Below are positions 55,686 to 64,000 of a stretch of 64,000 bases of DNA, piece by piece. The position numbers and the translations under genes were made by a program. Location of the stretch: assembly GCF_020360975.1 (NCBI RefSeq), contig NW_025408677.1:1798001-1862000 (forward strand), given 5' to 3'. The notes beneath the pieces were generated by a model. It made no database searches. It was not told the origin of the DNA and was given only the letters and a program-made list of their open reading frames with translations. The stretch comes from Hirsutella rhossiliensis. Lineage: Eukaryota > Ascomycota > Sordariomycetes > Hypocreales > Ophiocordycipitaceae. Every line of letters starts with the position of its first letter. The stretch's first letter is position 1.

Positions 55686-57385
55686 TCATGCAGCCATGCC
55701 GGCGGCGTAGAGCCCGCTGTCCAAGATGCCGGCCTGCAGTCTCGACAGCCTCTCCCTCGTGTCCGCAATCTGTCCTGCTTGAGCAACAATGGCGCTGCCC
55801 GTCTCCCGCAGCGCCGACAGCACTTGGCCGAGCTGGTCCTGGACCGCTCCGCCGGCCGCCGCATTCCTGTCGCGGAACGTTCTGATCTGCTCGTACAGGC
55901 CATTTTCGACGCCGGGCATATCGCGCTCAATCTCGCCGCGGTACTCGTCCAGCCGCTTCTTGTATCTCTCCACGTCGTCGCACACTCGGTTGAAGTACGT
56001 GATGAGATCCTGGGCACTAGCATGGGCAGACGACGCGTCCGTTGTCCTGGAGTCGGCCGGCGGTGGCGGGCCGGCGAAAAGGCCTGTTTGGTGATAGTGG
56101 GTAGGCAGTTTCAGGTTGTCTGTGGCCTTGAAGGACAGTTGCGCGTCGGCAATGTTCTTCTTGGTCATGTCCTGGAGCACCTTGACCGTCTGGATATCTC
56201 GATTGAGGGCGACTTGCACAGTCCGGAACTTGGACTCGACGAATTTGACGTCGCACCCGAGCTGCACAATGTCCTTCTCGTGTTGCGGCATGAATTCGCC
56301 AATTTCGTCCTTCATCTTGATGACGCGTTGGATGCCCTTATCTATGAGGGCAATCTCGTCCTGGACAGGTTGAGCGAGATCATCGAACCTTGTACGCGGC
56401 CGGAGATTGTCATAGTTGATCTGAACAGCGGGAACCTGATTCGATGGCTGAGCCTGCTGAGCCTGGGTTTGACCGCTAGGGTTTCCCGGTCAGATCCATG
56501 GTGTGAGAGGCAACGACGTCTTTCACTCACAAGAGTCCTCCCGAAGGCTTTGCCTGTGACTGGCCGAGAAAGCCTCCCCCTGCTGCTGGTTGAGCGTTGG
56601 CCGTAGATGAGCCAAACAAGCCCACACCCGTCTGGGCCTGCGGCTGTTGAGTTGTTTGTCCGAACAGGCCTCCACTTTGCTGTTGCTGTGGCTGTTGCTG
56701 TTGCTGCTGTTGTGGATTACTGGTGTTGCCGAAAAGACCTCCGCCGGCGGGCAGTTGAGTCTGCTGCTGCTGCATGTTGGAGGTGTTTGCAAATAGACCG
56801 CCGGCAGCTGGCTGCTGCTGCTGCTGTTGCGTATTGGAAGTATTCCCAAATGGACCCCCGCTTGCTGGTTGCTGCTGCTGCTGCTGCTGCTGTTGCTGCT
56901 GCTGGGCATTGTTCGCGTTGCTGCCAAACAGACCGGTCCCTGAGCCTTGCTGGTTTTGCTGGGCAGTGTTGCCGGCCCCGAAAAGCCCACTGCCAGAGCT
57001 CGCCGGCGCGGCCGTCGCTGTCGAGGTGCCAAATATCCCCGTGCCTATTTTGGGCTGCGTCGCGCCAAACAATCCGCCCGTGGTCGCCATGCCGCCCGGG
57101 GTCGACTGAGTCGGATTCGCTGATGCGCTGCTGGAACCAAGGAGCCCGCCCGCCGCTGGTTGTTGAGATGAGAGGGACCCGCTGCAAGACGGCTCATCAG
57201 CTGGCAAGTCCTAGAGGAGAGACGAGGCAAGTGTCTTGGAGTGGAGTTTCGACCAACAGGCAGCTTCTCAAAAACGAGGCGAGGCCGCTGCAAGTTTCGC
57301 GCCGTGAATTTGCTTACAGTGTGTTCGCAGCGCCAGTGTTGATGGTCAGACCGCCTGGTCCGCTAGCAGATCGCGCCAGAGACAT
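55686..57385 (-). CDS. NUP49: GLFG nucleoporin Nup49 (Nup58/45 type), 502 aa
   Basis: Three minus-strand exons: 57318-57385, 56531-57181 and 55686-56475. Intron 1 (57182-57317) has GTAAGC and CTTGCAG. Intron 2 (56476-56530) has GTGAGT and CCCTAG. Exon 1 supplies the family start MSLARSASGPGG, which a scan for long frames misses. Residues about 25-240 are FG-rich (GGLFGATQ, GTGIFG, GSGLFG, GGLFANTS) interrupted by Gln runs. After residue about 255 comes the helical channel domain (NLRPRTRFDDLAQPVQDEI, HEKDIVQLGCDVKFVE, and coiled coil to the end). Nup49 forms the central-channel trimer with Nsp1 and Nup57, and its FG repeats bind importins. It is divergent from FIP1, with 323 bp between starts. 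Confidence 0.93.
56665..56910 (-). repeat. CAG/CTG-rich tracts coding polyglutamine in NUP49
   Basis: Several CTG(n)/TTG runs (CAG/CAA on the coding strand) encode Gln blocks of up to 12 residues between FG motifs. Such tracts vary in length between strains. Confidence 0.85.
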
Positions 57386-57708
57386 TAATGACGCGGACAG
57401 GGCGGCTAGAACATCTATGCGGCAGATTCAGCGAGTTCGTGGTTTGCAGTCGCAAAGAATCGATGGGCTTGGGTGGAGTTTGGCTTATGGTGGCTGATAA
57501 TCAATACCTACTAGGTAGTAGGAAAGAAACGGGCGCGCGCTTCGAGCTTGGGCCCAGCTCCAGTTACAGTCGTCTGCTAGCAGTTGATCGGAGAAACATC
57601 GGCCCAGCTGCGCTCTCTCTACCTGGCGAGCTTCAACTCGTCACCACCTGCTTTGAAATTCCCTACAAAAAACGACATTGTGTAAATCCCTGCTTTGCGC
57701 TTGTCATC
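57386..57708. promoter_or_regulatory. Shared divergent promoter NUP49 / FIP1
   Basis: 323 bp between opposing start codons, with a TACCTACTAGGTAGTAGG palindrome at about 57506-57523. Confidence 0.6.
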
Positions 57709-58908
57709 ATGGCCGAACACGAGGTACAGATGGATGAGGGCGACGATATCTACGAGCCCGAGGAGCCCAAGGCCGAGGATGCCGAGCACAAGGAGACATC
57801 TCCCAAGGCCGACGAGCTCGAGGAGGGAGAAGAAGAGGATGAGAGCGGCGCCATGGATGAGGATGACGACGACTCTGTGCGCATCCCCGGCTCCTAGACT
57901 CGGATTTATTGCCCTAACATTATCTCGCTCAGGATATAGACATCATCACGGAGCGCAAAGACGGCACCAAAGCCGCCCCTCCACCGTACGTGGGCTTCCG
58001 CCGCGACAGCGCATCTTGCAAGCGAATTCGCGACAATGAGTGCGCAGAGCTGACAATTTCATCGACAGACAAGCCAAGTACAGCGAAATCCGAAACATAC
58101 CCCAGCGTTCGACGTCTACAGACACTCCCGTGAAACCTGCGCCGGCCAAGAAAGACGATGCACCACGAACGTCAACCAGCGCAGCCAACGTGGCAGCGCC
58201 CAGTGCAGACCAGACATCCGCCGCGGCGTCAAAGTCGACCATCGATATCAACGCCAACCCCGTATATGCCGCCGCCGGCAAGCCCATAACACAGGTCAAC
58301 ATTGACGAAGGTCGGTATACCCTTGTCGTCCTTTGGGCTCAGGGTTGCCCATGCTGACGCCGGCTCTACGCAATGCAGATCTCCCCGATAACGAAAAGCC
58401 TTGGCGAAAACCAGGAACGGACATTAGCGATTACTTCAACTATGGCTTTGACGAATTCACATGGGCCCTGTACGCCGCCAAGCAAGAGAGCATACGGGGC
58501 GAGTTTGGCGCCGACGCCTTTGCCGCCAACAACAAGAAGATGATGGAGGACTTCAACAATATGATGATGATGGGAGGCATGAATATGCCTGGCTCCGCGG
58601 GCGGCAACGGCGGCGGGGGAATGCCCGGCATGGACGGAATGCCCCCGGAGATGCAGGCCATGATGCAGCAGATGATGGCCTCGGGCATGGACCCTTCTCA
58701 GATGGACCCCAGCCAGATGAATGCCATGTTCTCCGGGATGCAAAACGGCATGGGCGGCGCCGGACCCCAAGGAAACCAGGGCCAGAGCTTCGGCGGCTTC
58801 GGCGGCAACCAAGGTGGCTACGGGTTTGATCAAGGCATGGCTGCCGGGGGCGGCGCCGGCGGGCGGGGAGGGTTTGGAGGTGGTCGTGGACGCCGTGGGC
58901 GATGGTAG
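57709..58908 (+). CDS. FIP1: Pre-mRNA polyadenylation factor Fip1, 330 aa
   Basis: Four exons: 57709-57876, 57933-57985, 58069-58310 and 58379-58908. Introns are 56, 83 and 68 nt with GTGCGC/CTAAC/CTCAG, GTACGT/GACAG and GTCGGT/ATGCAG signals. Splicing joins DDDDS-DIDIITERKDG-PPPQAKYSEIRNIP and VNIDE-DLPDNEKPWRKPG. Reading through the first donor gives a false stop at 57896. The N-terminal third is acidic. The Fip1 motif (EKPWRKPGTDISDYFNYGFDEFTWALYAAKQ) lies at about residues 160-190. The C-terminus is Met/Gly/Gln-rich and ends in an RGRRGRW tract. Fip1 tethers poly(A) polymerase to the cleavage-polyadenylation complex. Confidence 0.93.
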
Positions 58909-61728
58909 CCTTTCCCAGCGGCCCCAAAGAGGAATGATACCCCGTCTCGACATGAGAACAGGATGAGACGATCTGGGAACATGGAAGACAAATGGCGTTT
59001 GGGGGTAATGGATGCCTGTATGAAGTAAGTAGGCCTCCACGGTGAGAACTGACTTGCAGCAAAACGGTCTGTGACTGCTGGACTTATGCTGCGACGGTTT
59101 CGGCTGTGGCTTTCAGGGAGAGCTGGATTGTTCTCGAAGCAATCTGGCAATGTCGACAGTGCAAAGGCCACTTACAGATGCAAGCTACTCAACCAACGTG
59201 AACGAGAGAGCGGCAAGCCCGATGACCGCATTCCCTTGCTGATTGTCCGAGTCGCAATCATCTCGACGCTGTTTTTGGGAGGTGGCCTTATCGACGGCCA
59301 ACCACTTTGTTTGTCGTTGCCCGAGCTGCGCGTCCGTTCTCCAGCGACGAGAGGCAGGCAAAGTTTGGAGTAGCTAGAAGTGATAACAAAGCCGAAAAGA
59401 GGTAACGTTACTGGCGGCGACTTGTCGAAGGAGGGGGTGCTTTCCCCCCTTTCAATTGGGGGAATCTGACGCCCTGGTCTCGTGGGGTGAGCTGCTTCGA
59501 CCGGGATCATCTGGCCAACTTCCCAAAAGCCACGAGCGGTTGCGCATGGCGGCGTCGGGCTTGGCGCTCCTGTCAACAAGCTTCATGTCATGCCTTGCCC
59601 AGGAGAGCAGGCAATGCAGGGCGCCTCCCGAAAGGGGATTCTGGCCTGCGTCGCAGCCTCTCGGTTCGGTGGGACTTGGGGGACTCGGGCGAGCCGCGGC
59701 TGCCGATAGGACGGAGCATGGGATGAAATGTGGTGCTTGATGATGCGGCCTTGCGAACCCAGGCGAAAACTTGGTAATGGGCCTCTGGCATGTACAGACT
59801 GTACGCACCGCTTGGTGCTTGAGAGAGGCACGTGGACACGTCTCATGCCCCCGGTCTGGGCTTCCGCTCTCCCTTTTGCGTAGCTTCTCTCTACACCCAA
59901 TGAGACGGGGAGCAAAGACGGCAGCAGGTGTTCTGGAAGCCCAGGAGCTGAGACTGAGGAAGGACAAGACGGCGGTGCGGACGATGTCGCATAGTAGACT
60001 GGAGCGTGCTTGCGAGGGAAGACACAAGCTGCTTGCCGGAGCAGAGGATGGCCAGGTCCAGGTCCAGCGTGTGAACATTGAGGCTGTTCCGGATGTTGAG
60101 GGAAGAAACGTGATGCGGGCAGATGGGTTGTCAGGTGACCAGGCCAAGTCCCGCCCCTTGCCAGCGCCATCCCTCACGTCGACGACTTGACAAAGACGTG
60201 CCGTCCATTTCCTTTGTGTCTATGCCTCAACCTTTATAATCCGAAAATGCTCTTGCCGACCGCGATTTACCATCTACGCTCAGCTGTCTTCATGACCCTT
60301 TTTCGTGGCGATATCTCGCCGGTCTAAGCCGCGATGGCTTCGGGGGGCAGAAGACTGGCTGGCTGAGACCTTGTCTCGAGGCAGGCAGGTAATTAGTCTC
60401 TGACCGTCATGCCCTACATGTGGGAGAGACGTGTTCTACCTGTCAGCTGTGGCAAGCCTCCGTTCAAGCACGTGCGCCACCGTCAACAAGTCCTGCCTGC
60501 AGTCCGTCCAGTCACGCATCTTGGCAGCCTGTCCCATCATGCGGCAGCCCAAGGAGCGTCGGCGGCGCCGCCCTCATCACATTTCCAGGGCTAAGGCTGA
60601 ACGAGGAAGCTGACGCGGCGGGTGGCTCTCTCCAGCGCAAACTGTACCTGCCTCATATCTGCGTAGTCTGGATCCGCGGGGGTGCGTCTTGGCCCCCATG
60701 CTATGCCACGAGACCGGGCCCCTACCATGCGTCGCCCCTTGCAGTTTTCCCCTTGTCCTTCACGTTGCAGTACAGATCCCGGTTGCGACAATTTGCAGTG
60801 CTTTCTTGGACCCGCCGACTTGTACAATCAGAGCCGCATCCTTGCCGAGTCCATGAGGTCACGAGAGCACTCGCTCTGGAGGCATATACCCCCATGGCAA
60901 ACAGTATCGTACCAAAATGATCCTGGCCACCGACACCATGGGGCTATCGAATGCGGAAGCTGCCAGCTTTTCCCTAGCCTGTCTGTAATGACCTGCATCC
61001 TTTACTCCGTTGACGAAAGAGGACGCGAGGTTTCATCATGAGCATCTGGATGGCTTCCGTGAACCCGGACTCGTGATGTCTCGGTCCCAGTCGTCTTCCT
61101 CTCGGGGTTTTGAAACTCCGGCCACGCTATCACGATTCACCCGACACCCCCGTGCGGCCCCCCAATTTTGTCCGTTCATGGCAGCCGCTCGCTCGACCCT
61201 GTCCAGTCGAGCATCCATTCGACCAGTCTTGCAGACTGACATTTGCTATCTCCTCCCCCGCCCCGGCCCCGACTTCTTGTGACATACGCCCCTTTTGGAC
61301 CATCGTTCAAGCCACCGAGCCCCCCATATCCCCCACGGTCATCACGCTGCCCCGCGCGCATGTTGTCGGGCCTCCCTCTGGGACCTGGTCGGTCTTCTCC
61401 GAACGGCCTTGTTCATGACAGCACGTCGCAACGTCTTGCTTTGCCTGTTGCCTACACTCCAGGGGGAAGGCCGGACATGCTGGCAAGAAAGGGATGTGGT
61501 AGGGTCCAACGTGACATGCGGATGCTTGTTCCATATGGACGGGCACTTGACAACCGAGGTAGAACGGCCGTGTAAGTAGTCATTGAGTTTGTCGTGGCAT
61601 GCAGCGTCCGGGACATATATAGACGACATGTCCAGCGCCGAGAGACAACTCGATATGCTGCCTGTAGTCGCCAGCGTGCCTCACCTTCACCCTTGTTCCT
61701 GACTTGCCTTGTTCTCTCCTTTCTCAAA
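58909..61728. other. Long intergenic region, 2.8 kb
   Basis: No supported gene. Minus-strand frames at 59452-60177 and 59583-60170 lack domains and start context. A CCCCC...GGGGG inverted repeat lies at about 59444-59462. Confidence 0.45.
61614..61622 (+). promoter_or_regulatory. TATA box of the chitinase gene
   Basis: CATATATAG lies about 110 nt before the chitinase ATG at 61729. Confidence 0.55.
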
Positions 61729-63018
61729 ATGCCACTCTCAGTCCGCTCCTTTGCCTCTGTCGCGAGCTGGCTCTCGCTCGTCCCTTCGGCCCTGGCCGGC
61801 TTCGACCCGGGGTCGTCCAAGAACATTGCCGTCTACTGGGGTGAGATGGTCCCGCGCTTGTTTCTCCAATGAGTGAGAAAAAGAGCAGAGGCTAAGTTTT
61901 CTTTGTCTTCGTGTGTCTCTCTAGGCCAAAATTCCTATGGTCAGGGCAGTGGCCCATACGTGCAGCGCAACCTTGCCGGGTACTGCAATGGTGAGTATCG
62001 CCCCCGGCGGTTGTCCATAAGTGTCCATGGCTAAGCAGTTTCTGCCTTTGTCGTTTTCCTGTTCACAGACTCCAACATCAACGTAAGTTGACACGCCCAT
62101 GATTGGAGCAAGTGTCCCGGAGACTGATGTCAGCAACCATGCTTGATAGATCATCCCGATTGCCTTTATGAACGGCATCACTCCGCCCATTGTCAACTTT
62201 GCCAATGTCGGTGACAGATGCGGTACCTTCCCCGACAACCCAAACCTTCTCAAGTGCCCCGAGGTAGAGTACGTGAAAGCCCCTGCTTTGGCCCGCCCCC
62301 CCCCTTTCGGCCGGCTGACGGAGACGCTCGTCAACTCAGAAACGACATCAAGACCTGCCAGAACACGTACGGCAAGACTATTGTCCTTTCCCTCGGCGGT
62401 GCCACTTACACCCAAGGCGGCTGGCCCTCGACGAGCGAGGCGGAGAAGGCGGCCGAGATGTTGTGGGCCATGTTCGGCCCCATCCAATCCGGCAGCAACG
62501 TCGACCGGCCCTTTGGCTCCGCAGTCGTCAACGGCTTTGACTTTGACATGGAGGCATACACGGGCAACCTCCCCGCCTTTGGGGCCCGGCTCCGCAGTCT
62601 CATGGACAACGCCGGCGGCAAAAAGTTCTACCTGACAGCGGCGCCGCAATGCGTCTTCCCGGATGCCACTCTTGGCTCGACTCTCGACAGTGTTGCGTTT
62701 GACGCAGTTTTCACGCAGTTTTACAACAACTGGTGTTCTGGGAGCAACTTCAAGCCCGGCGGCCCTCAGAACGCCTTCAACTTCGATGTCTGGGACTCGT
62801 GGGCCAAGAGGAGCAAGAACCCCAACGTCAAGGTGCTTCTGGGAATTCCGGCCAGCTCCGGCGCCGCCGGAAGTGGATATATCAGTGGCGAGAGCCTCAG
62901 GGCAGTTGTTGCGTACTCGAGGAATTATACCAGCTTCGGCGGTATCATGATGTGGGATATGTCGCAGCTTTATGCCAACAGCGGCTTCCTCGCCGAGGTG
63001 GCGGGCGATCTCTCATGA
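61729..63018 (+). CDS. Secreted class III chitinase, GH18, 329 aa
   Basis: Five exons: 61729-61840, 61925-61990, 62069-62082, 62150-62268 and 62340-63018. Introns are 84, 78, 67 and 71 nt. Exon 3 is a 14-nt micro-exon. Splicing gives VYWGQNSYGQGSGPYV, CNDSNIN, IIPIAFMNG and CPEVENDIKTCQ without gaps. Residues 1 to about 23 are a signal peptide. The barrel begins with NIAVYWGQN. LSLGGAT is the SXGG motif. The catalytic segment is NGFDFDME at residues 168-175, so the first Asp of DXXDXDXE is Asn168 while the acid Glu175 and both nearer Asp residues remain. GIMMWDMSQL is the terminal barrel strand. The product hydrolyses chitin, probably outside the cell. No chitin-binding module or GPI signal is seen. 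A TATA box precedes it. Confidence 0.93.
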
Positions 63019-63874
63019 GATTATAAGCAAGCGCGATCTGCGGTGCGCAACGAAAGGGTATATGTGGATAAGTGCCAGATGACTGGCGTTCAGTCTGTAC
63101 ATAGTACTGCGCGTATACTGAGCAATTGATTGTACATGTTGATGATGCTCGACGATTTCCTCGCAGGTCTTGATATGCCGACCAACCGCACTAATGTACC
63201 CCGCAATTCGCGGCCCGCAGGCGACACTAATCCCTTTCGGTGTATCCCGTGCGCCGACTCCTCGGTGCCGGATGTAACGGTCCCACATTACGGCTTGCGA
63301 TGCCGCCCGGGAAGGAAATCCCGAGGGACAGAATCAACGATAATGGACAAGCGGGAATGTCTTCTGCCTCTTCCGCTCCAGGTTGGCTCGACTCTGCCTC
63401 CGAAGATATGGTTGTAGCTGCGGCCAGCATGGCGTGAATCTATCGTGATGGCGTGTTTAGTTATGTACGCTCGAGGCAATTTATGACGTGGTGACTTTGA
63501 AGCCGACATTAACGAAGGCCAACCGGCCAACTAAACCATCCATCCACTTCATTCTTGAGAAAATCCAGCAAAAAGAGAAATGTGGTCACAGCCGGACTAG
63601 GTAGTCGAGCACTGAGAAAGTAAGTCGAGCAATTCCATTTAGGGTACACCGTGAGAACCTCGCTGAAATTCTTTGCACGTGGCTAAAGCTACTCTACATG
63701 GTAGGATTACCGTTTCCGAAACATGGTGGGTATCATTCGTCAATCAGGTCGTTCAGGACTTCACCTTCGGTCCATATATCTCTTAACCGCCGGCCGCCAG
63801 TCATTACCAAACACAGCCCTGCTCCAGTCGACGCCACGATCACGTCTGTTGTATGCATGAAGCAAATATTCTCC
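63019..63874. other. Convergent intergenic region at the right end
   Basis: Chitinase 3' UTR and downstream sequence of the edge gene. No other gene seen. Confidence 0.45.
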
Positions 63875-64000
63875 CTACGTCGGGATAAAGTGCTTCGAGT
63901 CCTCCTGCTGCTGCTCGAAAGACTGCGAAAAGGCGGCCAGGCCGGCGACAATGCCGACGGCCATGACAAGGACCGAGATAATGGACCAAATCACCCCCCA
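63875..64000 (-). CDS. C-terminal 41 codons of an unidentified membrane protein (cut by right edge)
   Basis: From the right edge the minus strand is open for 41 codons to TAG at 63875-63877. The peptide starts with a hydrophobic helix (WSIISVLVMAVGIVAGLAAF) followed by a short polar tail rich in Gln, Glu and Asp ending HFIPT. This looks like the last TM segment and cytosolic tail of a multi-pass protein. The family cannot be named from this fragment. It converges on the chitinase. Confidence 0.5.
   Translation of the reverse strand, partial: WGVIWSIISVLVMAVGIVAGLAAFSQSFEQQQEDSKHFIPT

Noticed and set aside
56527..57207. Long nucleoporin frame starting at TTG 57207
   Set aside because: The start is not ATG. 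A proper exon 1 at 57318-57385 with good splice signals gives the family N-terminus instead.
59452..60177. 241-codon minus-strand frame downstream of FIP1
   Set aside because: Ser/Pro/Arg-rich, no domain, and overlapped by another frame of similar length.
1..64000. CRISPR arrays, bacterial operons, riboswitches, prophage
   Set aside because: The window is nuclear fungal DNA with spliceosomal introns. Tandem repeats seen are micro- and minisatellites without spacer structure.

Overview
The window comes from a filamentous ascomycete. The sequence is GC-rich, genes are separated by 0.3-4 kb, and introns are short (about 52-264 nt, mostly 55-85) with GTRNGT-type donors and CTRAC-like branch points. 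The gene set includes eEF3, GLFG nucleoporins, GH18 chitinase, Asp f 4-type allergen and the fungal Zn2Cys6 regulator family, all of which point to fungi. I lean towards Sordariomycetes, perhaps Hypocreales, but cannot fix the species. I rebuilt exon structures by eye from splice signals and protein-family continuity. Exon coordinates are given in each entry.

Layout. 1-2490 (-) is the TTC27/Emw1 TPR protein, cut by the left edge. 6582-8455 (+) is an amino-acid permease. 9669-12659 is a small secretome island: a secreted CX5R tyrosine phosphatase-like protein (+) converging on a Kex2-processed secreted Cys-rich protein (-). 13636-17123 (-) is eEF3. 19172-21209 (-) is glutaminyl-tRNA synthetase, divergent from a macro-domain ADP-ribose hydrolase at 21707-22333 (+). 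22660-24930 (-) is a Yvc1/TRP vacuolar calcium channel. 27052-30388 (+) is a large AAA+ ATPase with an SR/KR-rich disordered N-terminus. 34005-35012 (+) is an Asp f 4-like secreted protein. 36333-38087 (+) is a DUF1308 protein. 38199-39017 (-) is a secreted Thr/Cys motif protein. 41880-43020 (-) is a broken Zn2Cys6-family transcription factor. 43926-45364 (-) is PDH E2. 46846-52448 (+) is SEC7.

The right part is a compact housekeeping cluster with two divergent pairs: HSM3 (-)/RPC31 (+) and NUP49 (-)/FIP1 (+). It is followed by a class III GH18 chitinase at 61729-63018 (+) and the last 41 codons of a membrane protein (-) at the right edge.

The genes do not form one pathway or a biosynthetic cluster. 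Themes are translation (eEF3, GlnRS, RNA polymerase III), trafficking and nuclear pore, mitochondrial pyruvate metabolism, and a scattered secretome (phosphatase, Cys-rich protein, Asp f 4-like, Thr/Cys protein, chitinase). The secreted genes tend to have visible TATA boxes. Several long intergenic stretches carry TAGGTA/ACCTA-type repeats and minisatellites. The most interesting items are the secreted phosphatase and its convergent neighbour, the decaying transcription factor, the SEC7 leader with a uORF overlapping the start codon plus a GC-AG intron, and the chitinase with a 14-nt micro-exon and an Asn in place of the first motif Asp.
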